NCBI RefSeq assembly: GCF_009829915.1
Contig: NZ_SZZW01000002.1
Coordinates: 186,001 to 250,000 of the forward strand
Source: Pantoea sp. Nvir
GTDB lineage: Bacteria > Pseudomonadota > Gammaproteobacteria > Enterobacterales > Enterobacteriaceae
Length of the DNA stretch: 64,000 nucleotides
Reading direction: 5' to 3'
Each line of letters starts with the position of its first letter. Position 1 is the stretch's first letter. The notes beneath the pieces are model-generated. The model saw only the letters and a list, made by a program, of their open reading frames with translations, did not search any database and was not told the origin of the DNA. The translations under genes were made by a program, and so were the position numbers. This document shows, in pieces, positions 28,819 through 39,639 of this stretch.

Positions 28819-29604
28819 CTATGTTTCTATTTTATACAACATACTACAAAGAAATAGAAATGAAGCGCAAAGTACTACTGAAGGACCAGCAGGTGTATCA
28901 TAAAAAGCAGATACAATAAGACCACCAGATACAGAGATAATACCAGCAATTACCGCTAAGCTTGCCATTTGCTCAGGCGAACGCGAGAAACTACGCGCTG
29001 TCGCAGCCGGAATAATTAACAAGGAAGTAATAATCAAAGTACCCACAAATTTTATCGCCACACCAATCGTCAGTGCCGTCACTAACATTAAAATCAGTTT
29101 AGTACGCTGAATATTAACGCCGTCAACCTGCGCTAAGTCTGAATTGATAGTCATTGATAATAGCGGATGCCACTGCCACACTATTATCGTAAGTGCCACG
29201 ATCACACCAGCACCCACTACCCATAAATCTTCAAGCGTCACTGCAAGGAGATCACCGAATAGATAAGCCATCAGATCTATGCGGATATTTGTCATTAGAC
29301 TAACTACTACCAAACCTAATGCCAATGTATTATGCGCCATTATACCTAACAACGTATCAATTGCTAGATAAGGACGACGTTCAAGTAATACTAAGCACAA
29401 AGATAAACAAACAGTGACTATAATAATAGCGTACCAAGGGTTTATGTTCATTAATATGCCAAAGGAGACCCCTAATAGTGAAGCATGGGCCAAAGTATCG
29501 CCAAAATAAGACATTTTACGCCACACTACAAAAGAACCCAATGGACCAGCCACTAACGCTAACATTATCCCACACAGCCAACTTGGTAATAACAACTTGA
29601 TCAT
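28819..29604 (-). CDS. znuB: zinc ABC transporter permease ZnuB
   Basis: Inner-membrane permease of the high-affinity zinc importer, 261 residues as in E. coli. Starts [20 protein letters not shown]; eight or so hydrophobic helices follow. The coupling region [15 protein letters not shown] and [20 protein letters not shown] are typical of the ABC-3 metal permease family. Overlaps the znuC end by 4 bases (29601-29604), so coupled translation. Its stop abuts that of ruvB. Confidence 0.97.
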   Translation of the reverse strand: MIKLLLPSWLCGIMLALVAGPLGSFVVWRKMSYFGDTLAHASLLGVSFGILMNINPWYAIIIVTVCLSLCLVLLERRPYLAIDTLLGIMAHNTLALGLVVVSLMTNIRIDLMAYLFGDLLAVTLEDLWVVGAGVIVALTIIVWQWHPLLSMTINSDLAQVDGVNIQRTKLILMLVTALTIGVAIKFVGTLIITSLLIIPAATARSFSRSPEQMASLAVIAGIISVSGGLIVSAFYDTPAGPSVVLCASFLFLCSMLYKIET

Positions 29605-30356
29605 AATGGGTCATGTCCTCCACGTAAAATAATACGTCCCTGTAAGTCGTGGCGATGATTATGATCATGACGGTAAATCGCCAACTGCTGTGCACCCTGT
29701 ATGCCAAACATAGCAATAAATGCTGGATGCTGAGATACAACTTCTGGAGTGCCAGAACAACAAATATGGTGATTAAGACAAAGTACTTCATCAGTCTTTG
29801 CCATCACCAGATGCAGATCGTGGGAAACCATCAATACACCGCAGTTAAATTCATGACGTAGCTGATCAATTAGATCGTAAAGAGCCACTTGACCATTTAC
29901 ATCAACACCTTGTGTGGGCTCATCTAATACTAGAAGCTGTGGCTGATTAAGCAAAGCACGTGCCAACAACACGCGCTGCCTTTCACCACCTGATAATTTC
30001 TGTAAGGGTACTTTTAATAGGTGAGCTGCTTGTACTCGATTTAATGCTGGTAGTACATTGTTACGTTTAGCGCCCTTCGTAAGCAACATGAATCTTTCAA
30101 TAGTAATAGGCAAAGTAGAATCAATATGTAACTTTTGCGGTACATAGCCGATACGAAGTTTGTTGATACGTTTTATGTTTCCAGCAGTCGGCTTTAGTAG
30201 CCCCAGTACTAAACGCACTAAAGTAGATTTACCTGCTCCATTCGGTCCAAGCAAGGTAAGAATACGTCCCGGCATTAATTTCAGGCTAATTCCTGAAAGG
30301 ACAGGCCGTCGTGAAAAGTGCACAGAGATGTTTTCTAGTGTAACGAAAGATGACAT
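29601..30356 (-). CDS. znuC: zinc ABC transporter ATPase ZnuC
   Basis: Start taken at the ATG at 30356 (251 residues, same as E. coli, [14 protein letters not shown]); the frame stays open for 15 more codons into the znuA promoter region. Walker [16 protein letters not shown]-loop VPQK, signature [17 protein letters not shown], Walker [16 protein letters not shown] and H-loop VSHDLHL are all present. The His-rich C-terminal tail [15 protein letters not shown], thought to sense or handle zinc, is kept. Divergent from znuA across a Zur box. Confidence 0.97.
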   Translation of the reverse strand: MSSFVTLENISVHFSRRPVLSGISLKLMPGRILTLLGPNGAGKSTLVRLVLGLLKPTAGNIKRINKLRIGYVPQKLHIDSTLPITIERFMLLTKGAKRNNVLPALNRVQAAHLLKVPLQKLSGGERQRVLLARALLNQPQLLVLDEPTQGVDVNGQVALYDLIDQLRHEFNCGVLMVSHDLHLVMAKTDEVLCLNHHICCSGTPEVVSQHPAFIAMFGIQGAQQLAIYRHDHNHRHDLQGRIILRGGHDPL

Positions 30357-30381
30357 ATTATTGACAGGTTGCACAGAATTT

Positions 30382-30404
30382 CGAATGTTATAATATCCCA
30401 TCTT
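30382..30404. promoter_or_regulatory. Zur operator between znuC and znuA
   Basis: cgaatgttataatatcccatctt closely resembles the E. coli znu operator as I recall it (gaaatgttataatatcacacttc). It sits in the 72-base divergent znuC/znuA gap and overlaps a tataat -10-like element, so zinc-Zur repression of both genes is expected if zur exists elsewhere in the genome. Confidence 0.65.
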
Positions 30405-30428
30405 TAGGTTAGGATGGAATGATGTATT

Positions 30429-31370
30429 ATGTTACTTCTTAAAAAGAGCACAATTTTTACCTCTGCTATATTAGCCATATTGATCTCTCTTCCTGCACAG
30501 GCAAATGTTGTCGCCTCGATTAAACCTTTAGGGTTTATCGCTGCCGCCATCGCCGATGGTATCATGCCCGTGGAAATATTACTGCCGGACGGTGCTTCTG
30601 AGCATAATTACTCACTACGTCCGTCCGATTTAAAAAAGATTAAAAATGCAACGTTAGTAATCTGGATAGGTCCAAAAATGGAAAATTTTATGGCAAAGTC
30701 AATTACCGGATTACACGATAAAAAAAATATAGAAATTGCTAACATGCAAGAAGTTAAACCCTTGCTACTTAAGGAGAACAATCTTCATAATGATGAAGCA
30801 CTAGTCCCAGAAAACGCTACAATAAACGACAGCCATCAGTATTATCATGGCAATTTCAATATGCATCTATGGTTATCGCCGATAATAGGTAGGCTAGTGG
30901 CGATTGAAATTCATGAAAAATTATTAGAACTTATGCCTGAAAGAAAAAATAAACTTGACGCTAATTTACAATACTTTGAAAGTAAACTAGCAAATACCAA
31001 TGAAAGTATTAATACACAGTTCAAGTCGCTCCGTAACAAAGGATATTTTGTTTTCCATGATGCTTATACCTATTTCGAAAAATATTACGGCCTCTCGCCC
31101 AGAGGGCACTTTACCATAAACCCTGAAATTCAGCCGGGCGTACAGCGTCTACATCAAATACGAACACAGTTGGTTGAGCAAAAAGCCGTATGCGTTTTTG
31201 CTGAGCCACAATTCAGGCCAGCCGTCATCAACGTAGTTACCCACGGAATGCAAATACGTAAAGGTACATTGGATCCGTTAGGTACGAATATAAGTCTTAG
31301 TCCTGACAGCTACGTAAATTTCCTTTCGCAGCTGTCAGGACAATATGCAAGCTGCCTGAATGGAGAATGA
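30429..31370 (+). CDS. znuA: periplasmic zinc-binding protein ZnuA
   Basis: Substrate-binding protein of the zinc importer; 313 residues. Signal peptide residues 1-~25 (hydrophobic [13 protein letters not shown]). Zinc ligands of the family are visible: His in [13 protein letters not shown], His in FNMHLWLSP and His in [16 protein letters not shown]. The flexible His/Asp-rich loop of the E. coli protein (many consecutive H and D residues before the second ligand) is reduced here to [11 protein letters not shown] with few His. The loop is thought to help acquire zinc at low concentration, so affinity or acquisition may be altered. mepM follows 13 bases later. Confidence 0.96.
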   Translation: MLLLKKSTIFTSAILAILISLPAQANVVASIKPLGFIAAAIADGIMPVEILLPDGASEHNYSLRPSDLKKIKNATLVIWIGPKMENFMAKSITGLHDKKNIEIANMQEVKPLLLKENNLHNDEALVPENATINDSHQYYHGNFNMHLWLSPIIGRLVAIEIHEKLLELMPERKNKLDANLQYFESKLANTNESINTQFKSLRNKGYFVFHDAYTYFEKYYGLSPRGHFTINPEIQPGVQRLHQIRTQLVEQKAVCVFAEPQFRPAVINVVTHGMQIRKGTLDPLGTNISLSPDSYVNFLSQLSGQYASCLNGE

Positions 31371-31383
31371 GGAATAAGTAAAA

Positions 31384-32718
31384 TTGCAGCAGATAGCACA
31401 CCCTGTTACCTTTATATTTAATAAGTTGCCCCTACATCAACGTGTTATGTTGGGATCTTTAACTATTATTACTCTAGCCGTTGCCGTCTGGAGTCCTTAC
31501 GCCTACCGTTGCATAAAAGATATAATCCCAATTGTGCAACACATTAATTTAAATAAGAATCATCTGTCTACTTTACCACCAAATGCCAAAGCGCCGATTC
31601 ATCAAGTTACTTCTAAAATAAAAGAAAAGTTACCAATAGGTAATATTAGAAAAGATCTTCCTGACGTCACTGCTAAGAGCGAATACACCATCTCTTCAGG
31701 AGATACACTCATCGGTGTGCTAAATCAGTACGGTATTGATATGGAAAACATTAACGCATTAACCAACAGGGATAAGATGCTACGTCATTTGAAGGTTGGA
31801 CAGAAATTAAGTTGGACCATAGCTAATGATGGTACACTGCAATTACTGACTTGGAAGATGAACCAACGTGAAACACGTACATATCAGTGCAGTCACAATG
31901 GCTCCTTTACCATGCAATCCAGCAAGATACAAAAAGGTGAATGGCAGAAAAGAGTCATTAAAGGCGAAGTGCACGGCAGCTTCGCTGCCAGCGCGCAGCG
32001 CGCAGGCATTATCAGTAGTGAAATCAGCGCTGTAATGAAAGTACTACAGTGGCAAATGGATTTTCGTAAGCTAAAAACCGGAGATAATTTCAGTATTCTG
32101 ATATCTAGTAAAATACTTAATGGAAAGAGTACACAGAGCAAGATACTTGGGGTACGGTTACGTTCAGGTGGTAAAGATTATTACGCATTCCGTACAAAAG
32201 ATGGTAAATTCTACGATCGCAACGGTTCAGGTCTCGCACATGGATTTATGCGTTTTCCGACAGTCAAGCAATATAGAGTTTCCTCTCATTTTAATCCGAG
32301 ACGTCTCAATCCCATAACCGGACGTATTGCACCACATAAAGGTGTTGACTTCGCACTTCCTGTTGGGACGTCAGTGATGACAGTAAGTGACGGCGAAGTA
32401 GTAGCAGCAAAAAACGGCGGAGCCTCGGGCAATTATATTGCTATTCGTCACGGGCAACGATATATGACGCGCTATATGCATTTAAAAAAAGTTCTGGTAA
32501 AACCTGGTCAGAAAGTGAAACATGGCGACCGTATTGCGCTATCAGGTAATACTGGACGATCCACCGGACCACATCTACACTTTGAAGTATGGATAAATAA
32601 CCGGGCAGTGAATCCGCTAACGGCGAAATTACCGCGTATAGAAGGTTTGACTGGTAAAGCGCGCCGTAATTACCTAAATCAGGTGAAAAGCTACTTACCA
32701 CCGCTAAATTTTAGATAA
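31384..32718 (+). CDS. mepM: murein DD-endopeptidase MepM
   Basis: Cleaves D-Ala-mDAP cross-links to allow peptidoglycan growth. 444 residues (E. coli 440) starting at TTG 31384: the resulting MQQIAHPVTF matches E. coli MQQIARSVAL. N-terminal membrane anchor (LGSLTIITLAVAVW), LysM domain around residue 100 (YTISSGDTLIGVLNQYGID), and C-terminal M23 peptidase with zinc ligands in PHKGVDFALP and GRSTGPHLHFEVWIN. Placed 13 bases after znuA, so it may be co-transcribed under Zur, which would suit a zinc enzyme. Confidence 0.96.
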   Translation: MQQIAHPVTFIFNKLPLHQRVMLGSLTIITLAVAVWSPYAYRCIKDIIPIVQHINLNKNHLSTLPPNAKAPIHQVTSKIKEKLPIGNIRKDLPDVTAKSEYTISSGDTLIGVLNQYGIDMENINALTNRDKMLRHLKVGQKLSWTIANDGTLQLLTWKMNQRETRTYQCSHNGSFTMQSSKIQKGEWQKRVIKGEVHGSFAASAQRAGIISSEISAVMKVLQWQMDFRKLKTGDNFSILISSKILNGKSTQSKILGVRLRSGGKDYYAFRTKDGKFYDRNGSGLAHGFMRFPTVKQYRVSSHFNPRRLNPITGRIAPHKGVDFALPVGTSVMTVSDGEVVAAKNGGASGNYIAIRHGQRYMTRYMHLKKVLVKPGQKVKHGDRIALSGNTGRSTGPHLHFEVWINNRAVNPLTAKLPRIEGLTGKARRNYLNQVKSYLPPLNFR

Positions 32719-32841
32719 CTCTATCGCGATTCAAGGTAGAAATACGACACGTTATACATTGTTTTTTTCTCCTTTTTGCTTCATGAATTGTAAATTCACC
32801 TTTCGCCACTATCATTAACAAATCCTTGATTGAGGCGAGCT

Positions 32842-33813
32842 ATGGAAACTCTAAAAAAAAACAATATTGAATTTATCCCTATTTTTAAACTTTCTTTTCT
32901 AAAACCCAGATACTGGGTTAGCTGGATGGTAATAGGAGCACTGGTAAGTATGGCGATATTGCCGGTTAAAATAAGAGATCCTATGCTTAGTATTTTAGGG
33001 AAAATAGGGAGGAAACTAGCTAAGGGTGCCTATCGACGTGCACTTATCAATCTTTACTACTGTCTCCCCGAAGAGAGTGAAGACGAGCGCAGCGCTATTG
33101 CAGAGCGCATGTTTTCCACTGCACTGCAGGCGATTGTAATGATGGCTGAACTTGGCATACGTGATCCGATACGTATTAGTCAACGCGTCGAATGGTTTGG
33201 GCGTGAAATTATTGATCAGATGCAGAATGAAAAACAAAATGTCATTTTCCTTGTACCGCATAGCTGGGCTGTAGATATTCCAGCAATGTTGCTTGCCTCA
33301 GAAGGCCAGATGATGGCAGCAATGTTCCATAACCAGAGCAATCCGTTGCTCGATTACGTTTGGAATAGCGTACGCCTTCGCTTTGGTGGACGTATGCATG
33401 CCCGTAATGATGGTATAAAGCACTTTATCAGCTCCGTACGTCAAGGTTACTGGGGTTACTACTTGCCTGATCAGGATCATGGTGCCAAATATAGTGAGTT
33501 TGTCGATTTCTTCGCTACCTATAAAGCTACGCTACCTGTCGTAGGTCGTCTAATGAAGGTATGTAGTGCACGTATTGTGCCTTTATTTCCAGTTTATAAT
33601 AGCAAGGTGCATAAATTAGAAGTCTATGTACGTCCTCCTATGGAGGACTTACTTAACGCCGACGACAAAACCTTGGCACGGCGTATGAATGAAGAAGTAG
33701 AGATCTTTGTGCGTCCTTATCCTGAACAATACAGCTGGATCTTAAAATTACTTAAAACGCGCAAAGAAGGTGATATAGAACCTTACAAACGTCAAGAACT
33801 CTATCCCAAATAG
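32842..33813 (+). CDS. lpxM: lipid A myristoyl-acyltransferase LpxM
   Basis: Adds the sixth acyl chain (myristate) to Kdo2-lipid A at the inner membrane. Start is the ATG at 32842, after gaggcgag; 323 residues as in E. coli ([15 protein letters not shown]). An N-terminal hydrophobic anchor is followed by the LPLAT acyltransferase domain: catalytic HSWAVD (HX4D), [45 protein letters not shown] and [11 protein letters not shown]. Intact, which implies hexa-acylated lipid A, more than the most reduced symbionts keep. Convergent with pykA. Confidence 0.96.
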   Translation: METLKKNNIEFIPIFKLSFLKPRYWVSWMVIGALVSMAILPVKIRDPMLSILGKIGRKLAKGAYRRALINLYYCLPEESEDERSAIAERMFSTALQAIVMMAELGIRDPIRISQRVEWFGREIIDQMQNEKQNVIFLVPHSWAVDIPAMLLASEGQMMAAMFHNQSNPLLDYVWNSVRLRFGGRMHARNDGIKHFISSVRQGYWGYYLPDQDHGAKYSEFVDFFATYKATLPVVGRLMKVCSARIVPLFPVYNSKVHKLEVYVRPPMEDLLNADDKTLARRMNEEVEIFVRPYPEQYSWILKLLKTRKEGDIEPYKRQELYPK

Positions 33814-33994
33814 TATAAGAGAAGAGCTATAGATTCAGGTTGTGATGTTATTGGCAAACAAAGCACTGAAGAATCAATCTAATTATCATGTTTTTCACTA
33901 CATTAAATACGTACACACGAAGTGAAAATAATTTCATTAGTGCTAGATAGTCAGTGTTTTAATTTATGCTATTTCATAGGGATAGAAGAGTGTC

Positions 33995-34046
33995 GAGACT
34001 ACTCCCCAAATGCACTATTTTTTAATAGTGTCATAGTAGTAGTCTC
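33995..34046. terminator. bidirectional terminator between lpxM and pykA
   Basis: Two nested stems: outer gagactac (33995-34002) / gtagtctc (34039-34046) and inner cactatt (34013-34019) / aatagtg (34024-34030) around a T loop. It lies in the 293-base gap between convergent lpxM and pykA. No strong U-tract on either side, so efficiency is uncertain. Confidence 0.5.
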
Positions 34047-34106
34047 TATCAAAAGTAAAACGCGATTAACAAATTTGTAAAAATTACATTAAAATCTAAT
34101 ACTAAT

Positions 34107-35549
34107 TTAGTATACACGCAGTGCCCGGCTAGTGTTAGTAGTACCAGTCGCTCCCATGATATCTCCTTGAGTCACAATAACCAAATCGCCAGACATCAAA
34201 AAGCCTTTGTCGCAAAGCAAATTGATTGCATCGTACGCGGCGGCAACACCATCTTTATTACTATTGAAGAACACCGGTGTTACACCACGATAAAGAGCAG
34301 TTAGGTTTAGCGTGCGCTCATGACGTGACATAGCAAATATTGGGAGACCAGAAGTAATACGTGAGGTTATCAGCGCAGTACGCCCTGACTCAGTCATAGT
34401 TATAATAGCGGTAACTCCTTGTAAATGGTTTGCCGCATACATCGCCGACATGGAAATTACTTCTTCAATATTATCAGAAGTCACTTCTAGACGATGTTTA
34501 GAGACGTTGGCGCTAGGGATCTTTTCTGCACCCAGACAAACTTTTGCCATTGCAGAAACGGTTTCAGCAGGATATTGGCCCGCTGCAGTTTCTGCTGACA
34601 GCATCACTGCATCAGTGCCATCTAGCACGGCGTTGGCTACATCCATTACTTCGGCGCGCGTTGGCATAGGATTAGTGATCATTGACTCCATCATTTGCGT
34701 AGCGGTGATAATAGTGCGATTTAACTGACGTGCTCGACGGATCAGTGCCTTCTGTATTCCAACTAGCTCAGGGTGACCAATTTCAACACCTAAATCACCG
34801 CGCGCCACCATTACTACTTCGGACGCAAGGATGATATTATCCATAGCTTCCTGCGTCGCTACGGCTTCGGCGCGTTCCACTTTTGCAACTAATTTAGCTT
34901 CACAACCTGCTTTAAGCGCCAGGGAACGCGCATAGTCCATATCTTCACCGCTACGCGGAAAAGAAACAGCTAAATAATCAACGCCAATCTTCGCAGCCGT
35001 AATGATATCTGCTTTATCTTTTTCTGTCAGCGCTTCTGCAGACAGGCCGCCACCAAGCTTATTAATACCTTTATTATTGGAAAGTGGTCCTCCAACAGTA
35101 ACTTCAGTCAATACCCTTACGTCCTGTACTTCCAACACTCTCAGCTGCACCCGACCATCGTCAAGCAGTAAAATATCATTTGGCACGACATCTTCTGATA
35201 AGCCTTTATAATCGATGCTGACTTTCTCTTTATCACCTGCTTCTTTATTCAGGTTAGAGTCAAGTAAAAAGCGATCCCCAACATTAAGGAAAATTTTACC
35301 ATCTCTAAAAGTTGAAATACGAATTTTTGGTCCCTGCAGATCACCTAAAATAGCAACGTGTCGGCCTAATTTTTCGGCGATTTCACGAACTTTCTGTGCA
35401 CGTCGCTGATGATCCTCTAGAGTACCATGAGAGAAGTTGAGTCGTACCACGTTCGCACCTGCGACAATAATTTTTTCCAAATTATTGTCGCAGTCAGTAG
35501 CAGGGCCGAGGGTTGTAACGATCTTGGTTCTTCTGAGACGTCTTGACAT
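34107..35549 (-). CDS. pykA: pyruvate kinase II
   Basis: Phosphoenolpyruvate + ADP to pyruvate + ATP, last step of glycolysis. 480 residues as in E. coli PykA (not PykF, ~470). Begins [19 protein letters not shown]. The barrel contains [44 protein letters not shown] and [10 protein letters not shown]; the B domain and C-terminal allosteric domain ([16 protein letters not shown]) are complete. Position next to zwf is the enterobacterial order, but the hexR regulator normally in between is missing. Confidence 0.97.
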   Translation of the reverse strand: MSRRLRRTKIVTTLGPATDCDNNLEKIIVAGANVVRLNFSHGTLEDHQRRAQKVREIAEKLGRHVAILGDLQGPKIRISTFRDGKIFLNVGDRFLLDSNLNKEAGDKEKVSIDYKGLSEDVVPNDILLLDDGRVQLRVLEVQDVRVLTEVTVGGPLSNNKGINKLGGGLSAEALTEKDKADIITAAKIGVDYLAVSFPRSGEDMDYARSLALKAGCEAKLVAKVERAEAVATQEAMDNIILASEVVMVARGDLGVEIGHPELVGIQKALIRRARQLNRTIITATQMMESMITNPMPTRAEVMDVANAVLDGTDAVMLSAETAAGQYPAETVSAMAKVCLGAEKIPSANVSKHRLEVTSDNIEEVISMSAMYAANHLQGVTAIITMTESGRTALITSRITSGLPIFAMSRHERTLNLTALYRGVTPVFFNSNKDGVAAAYDAINLLCDKGFLMSGDLVIVTQGDIMGATGTTNTSRALRVY

Positions 35550-36401
35550 ATAGGACTCCGTTGGAAAATTTTTTTCCTAAAATGTGCAGATCGCTACTAT
35601 TCTAAATGAAGAATTGCCTGTGTCACGACACATATTGTACATATAATGCTAATTTACGTCATATTGTGTGCCCGCGTCTATTATTTTAAAAAATAACTCT
35701 TACAACACTTCTTTCTATCCATTTTAGGTTTTCCAGAAATTCGCACTTTAACAGACGTTAAATGCACTAATGTGGGAACAGCTTTATTTTCTGTGAAACA
35801 AATAAAGTATAATTATAATAAGGCAATCTTATCAATTATCACATGCGAACTAGGCAATTATTTTTGCATTGAAACCTTTTACAATTTTTTGTCACTGAAC
35901 GAAAATATTCTCACTAACTCATTATCGCCTTATGACATATCAGAGTGCACTACTCCCCTAGTAAGTAGACTGTAGGTAGATGCAAAGTGCATAAATCCTT
36001 AAAAAAACAAAATAATATGAAATTATATGGCATGTTATATGCTAAAAGCCAAGGCTGTAACCCTTGAAAAAACTGTGAATGCTTAGCGTAAAATGAATAT
36101 TTATTCACTGGTCGTACGCATACACAGACCGACCCTAAACAATAATTTAATAAAAAAGATTTTGATCATAATTTGATCGGACTTAGCGTAGAATTACGCT
36201 GATATCGAAGATATGTAGAACAGGATAAATTCACATGCAGTAACAAAACATTAGTACTCTTTACAGAATTAACTATGCAGACTAACGCATATAGTTTATC
36301 TGACTTTTCTAAGTAAGAATATTGTACTACAAGAGAAACATAATAAGCATTAAGTGGATGAGGCTGCTTACAAATAGGATGGTCCTAAATCAGGAGAAGA
36401 A
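35550..36401. other. gene-free spacer between pykA and zwf (divergent); site of lost hexR
   Basis: About 850 bases. E. coli has hexR here, an RpiR-family repressor of zwf and ED-pathway genes. I find no helix-turn-helix or SIS-domain remnant in any frame. Promoters of pykA and zwf must lie at the ends. Confidence 0.65.
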
Positions 36402-37883
36402 ATGGTGATGACCCAAACAGCCCAGGCATGTGATTTGGTAATATTCGGCGCCAAAGGCGATCTTGCACGTCGGAAACTATTACCTTCACTGTATCAGTTA
36501 GAAAAAGCAGGACATATCCACGAGGACACTCGTATTATCGGTGTGGGACGTGCTGACTGGGACAAAGTAACCTACAGAAGAGTAGTCCGTGAATCTTTGG
36601 GCAAATTTATGGCAAAGAAGATTGACGAAGAGCTGTGGGATCAACTGAGCAAACGTCTTGACTTCTGTAACCTAGACATTAACGATATTGCTCATTTTCA
36701 AAAATTGAGCAAGATGCTTAACCTGAAAAAACGTACTACTATAAACTACTTAGCAATGCCGCCGAACACTTTTGGATCAATCTGTAAAGGTCTCGGTGCT
36801 GCTAAGATGAATACCAAACCGGCGCGTGTAGTAATGGAAAAGCCTCTTGGCAACTCGCTGAAAACCTCCAGAGAAATTAACGACGCTGTCGGTGAATTTT
36901 TCGAAGAAAATCAAGTATTCCGTATTGACCACTATCTTGGCAAAGAAACTGTGTTGAATTTGCTAGCGCTGCGTTTTGCTAACTCTATTTTTGTCAACAA
37001 CTGGGATAACCGTACTATCGATCATGTACAGATCACTGTTGCAGAAGAGGTTGGGATTGAAGGCCGCTGGGGCTACTTTGATCAAGCTGGTCAGATGCGT
37101 GACATGATCCAGAATCATCTATTACAAATTCTTACTATGATTGCTATGTCGCCACCTTCTGATCTCAGCGCAGACGCTATTCGCGACGAAAAAGTGAAAG
37201 TACTAAAATCACTTCGCCGAATCGACGAGACCAACGTGCGTGACAAAACTGTACGAGGACAGTATACTTCTGGATTTGTGCGTGGCAAAAAAGTACCGGG
37301 CTATCTGGAAGAAGAAGGATCGAATAAATTAAGCTCCACTGAAACATTAGTTGCTATTCGTGTTGATATTGATAACTGGCGCTGGGCTGGTGTACCGTTC
37401 TATCTTCGTACTGGGAAGAGGTTACCAACTAAATGCTCTGAAGTTGTAGTATATTTTAAAAATCCAGAGATGAACCTGTTTAAGGACTCTTACTCTAATC
37501 TACCACAAAATAAGCTCACTATTCGCTTACAGCCGGATGAAGGAGTGGATATTGAGATTCTTAACAAAGTACCAGGACTTGACCATAAGCATAAACTACA
37601 GACTACCAAGTTAGATTTGAGCTACTCTGAGACCTTTAATCAATCACACTTGGCCGATGCCTATGAACGGCTGCTACTGGAAATCATGCGTGGCATCCAG
37701 GCACTTTTTGTACGACGCGATGAGGTAGAAGCGGCATGGACTTATATAGATTCTATTATCGAAGCCTGGAAAACTGACGGAGATTATTCCAAACCTTATC
37801 CGGCAGGTACTTGGGGACCAATCGCATCCGTAGAGATGCTTACACGAGACGGTCGTTCATGGAACGAATGCGAAAAGAACTGA
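36402..37883 (+). CDS. zwf: glucose-6-phosphate 1-dehydrogenase
   Basis: Entry to the oxidative pentose phosphate pathway, making NADPH. 493 residues (E. coli 491). NADP-binding LVIFGAKGDLARRKLLPSLY, ARVVMEKPLGNS, active-site RIDHYLGKETVLN with the catalytic His region, VAEEVGIEGRWGYFDQAG, WRWAGVPFYLRTGKRLPTK and C-terminal TWGPIASVEMLTRDGRSW. SD caggagaag before the ATG. edd and eda, which follow zwf in E. coli, are absent, so carbon should flow on through gnd. Confidence 0.98.
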   Translation: MVMTQTAQACDLVIFGAKGDLARRKLLPSLYQLEKAGHIHEDTRIIGVGRADWDKVTYRRVVRESLGKFMAKKIDEELWDQLSKRLDFCNLDINDIAHFQKLSKMLNLKKRTTINYLAMPPNTFGSICKGLGAAKMNTKPARVVMEKPLGNSLKTSREINDAVGEFFEENQVFRIDHYLGKETVLNLLALRFANSIFVNNWDNRTIDHVQITVAEEVGIEGRWGYFDQAGQMRDMIQNHLLQILTMIAMSPPSDLSADAIRDEKVKVLKSLRRIDETNVRDKTVRGQYTSGFVRGKKVPGYLEEEGSNKLSSTETLVAIRVDIDNWRWAGVPFYLRTGKRLPTKCSEVVVYFKNPEMNLFKDSYSNLPQNKLTIRLQPDEGVDIEILNKVPGLDHKHKLQTTKLDLSYSETFNQSHLADAYERLLLEIMRGIQALFVRRDEVEAAWTYIDSIIEAWKTDGDYSKPYPAGTWGPIASVEMLTRDGRSWNECEKN

Positions 37884-38726
37884 AATTAGCTCTCAATGTG
37901 TTCTCTTTTTCTATACCGTTAAACAGTATCTTTTTAACGATGTGCTATTGCCATATCACTGTATAAAGTTATTTATCACCTACCGACAATTTCTTAAAAA
38001 AGTTAATTAAATATATCTAATTATCAGGGGTACTTTCTGTAGAATTTATACAAACAACTACCTTAATCTTAGCGCAATAAGGGTACTGTTCTTAGAAAGA
38101 TTTAGATATTATTAGACTAATTGTGTCTTGTAAGTGGTAGAGGGACTTCTGTTTTTTTTGCTAAAAGCAACGTCGGTATTGAAAACAGGAAAATCATCAT
38201 CATTACTGAGCACAGTATTCACTAATCAGGCTACTTTTCTATGTGTGTTACACGGATTTTGCATATATTCTGTATTATAATAAGCATTATTTTATATCTA
38301 TTTTATTTATGTATATTTCATATACAGTACATTAACATTAATAAAACAGAACTAGAATATTGCTAGTTCTGTTTTATTAATGTTAATGTAGATTAATAGC
38401 ATCGTATGTCGTAGGTAGTCATCTTAAAACGTTAAATAAATTTGAAGATCTAAAATCTGGGTGTACCTCCAGTTTTAGATTATGACTTAACACTTGATGA
38501 CTGTATGTGATGTAATGACAGTACTTACTCTAAACGGTATTATAGTATAATCTTATTAAGCTGTGTATCTTTGAAAGATACACCAAAAATGTCATAATAG
38601 CAGAATTAAAAAAACTAATTAATAATCGTCTTATTACCTTTTGGAACTTGAATTTGCCCACACGATCACTTTGATAAAGTTAATACAAAATACCGTCATC
38701 GCATAATAATCTACACGTAGCATACT
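37884..38726. other. gene-free spacer, zwf to holE, rich in hairpins
   Basis: Replaces edd, eda, purT, ptrB, exoX and others of the E. coli order; no coding remnant recognised. Contains a 28-bp-arm perfect inverted repeat (38328-38390), a 12-bp stem with one bulge (38448-38480) and a 10-bp-arm repeat (38563-38583). Confidence 0.65.
38328..38390. repeat. 28-bp-arm perfect inverted repeat after zwf
   Basis: Bases 38328-38355 and 38363-38390 are exact reverse complements, separated by the 7-base loop aatattg. The arms begin tacattaaca and end cagaactag. No T-tract follows either side closely, so it is not a standard terminator. Far longer than expected by chance in 64 kb. Confidence 0.95.
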
Positions 38727-38957
38727 TTACTTCTTTTTGGATTTATAAGGTAAGCGCGAAAAATTCCGAGATGTTTGACGGTAGTACATTAGACGCTGGC
38801 AAAACCAATCACGGAGTTCGGTAGGCTGCTCGTTTTTAACCATCTCTGCCATAACTGACATTGCATAGCGTTCTTTAAACGCTACCCCCGCTGCGGCCAA
38901 TTCAACTTTGATTTTATCTTTTTCTTCCTGAGGAAGCAGTGCTAAGTTTTTACTCAT
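38727..38957 (-). CDS. holE: DNA polymerase III theta subunit
   Basis: 76 residues, aligning over its full length with E. coli Hol[21 protein letters not shown] / [20 protein letters not shown], the shared [11 protein letters not shown], then [13 protein letters not shown] and the SRLPYKSK C-terminus. Theta binds the epsilon proofreading subunit in the polymerase core and stabilises it; it is dispensable in E. coli. SD aggag seven bases before the ATG. Its map position between zwf and SdsR matches E. coli. Retention of a non-essential replication subunit is slightly unexpected in a reduced genome. Confidence 0.92.
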   Translation of the reverse strand: MSKNLALLPQEEKDKIKVELAAAGVAFKERYAMSVMAEMVKNEQPTELRDWFCQRLMYYRQTSRNFSRLPYKSKKK

Positions 38958-39639
38958 ACAAATCTCCTGAAATTAGGGAAGATTATTCATTCCTATGATT
39001 ATCTGAATTAAAGACAAATAATAGTATTATTAATACTTACAGATTTAAATCATTGGCGTACATGTTCTCACATTTGCATCGTTGCTATGGTTACAAGAAA
39101 AGAGATATTACCAGAAGTTATGGTGCACTACTATCGTGCTAAAACTAATCAGTTAAGATTGTACGTACTGGCGTATATGCTCATCTGGAATTTTTATAAA
39201 AGGCTAATAAATCAATTCCTACTTACTGGCGTTTTGTTTGCGCCTAGCGGAAAGTCATCTCAAATTATTTATTCTTATAATTCCTTTTCACTAATTAACT
39301 GATTATATTATTTTTTAGTGAAAAAATAATTCTCTGTAAATAGGATTATTATTTTCTATAGCTAGGTGCTAGAATAGCATATTATTAATCTTAGCAATTT
39401 TGAAATCGGCAAAACATAGAACAGACAGGCGTGTAGTTGTGATGAGTATAGATAGAAGCAGTCTATTATTTTCGTAGGACCAGATGATAAGTCTGTAGCA
39501 ATTGCCTGGTGTATTTTACGTTGTATGAAATCACCACCTAACACTTCATTAGGACTACATAATCTGGCTCTTATAGAAGAGCTCCTCACCTTATTGACCG
39601 TTTACTGGAATTTTTTTAAAAAATAATCTAGATTTAGAT
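38958..39639. other. gene-free spacer, holE to sdsR
   Basis: E. coli has yobA, yebZ and yebY here. Two open frames of 71 and 75 codons exist (39087-39302 plus, 39362-39589 minus) but resemble nothing I know and lack clear ribosome sites. Treated as decayed DNA; the end must include the sdsR promoter. Confidence 0.6.

Noticed and set aside
35772..35975. 67-codon frame upstream of zwf, considered as a hexR remnant
   Set aside because: No helix-turn-helix or SIS-like pattern; wrong composition; chance frame.
39087..39589. Two frames (71 and 75 codons) between holE and sdsR, considered as yebY/yobA remnants
   Set aside because: Neither resembles those proteins, and both lack plausible ribosome sites.
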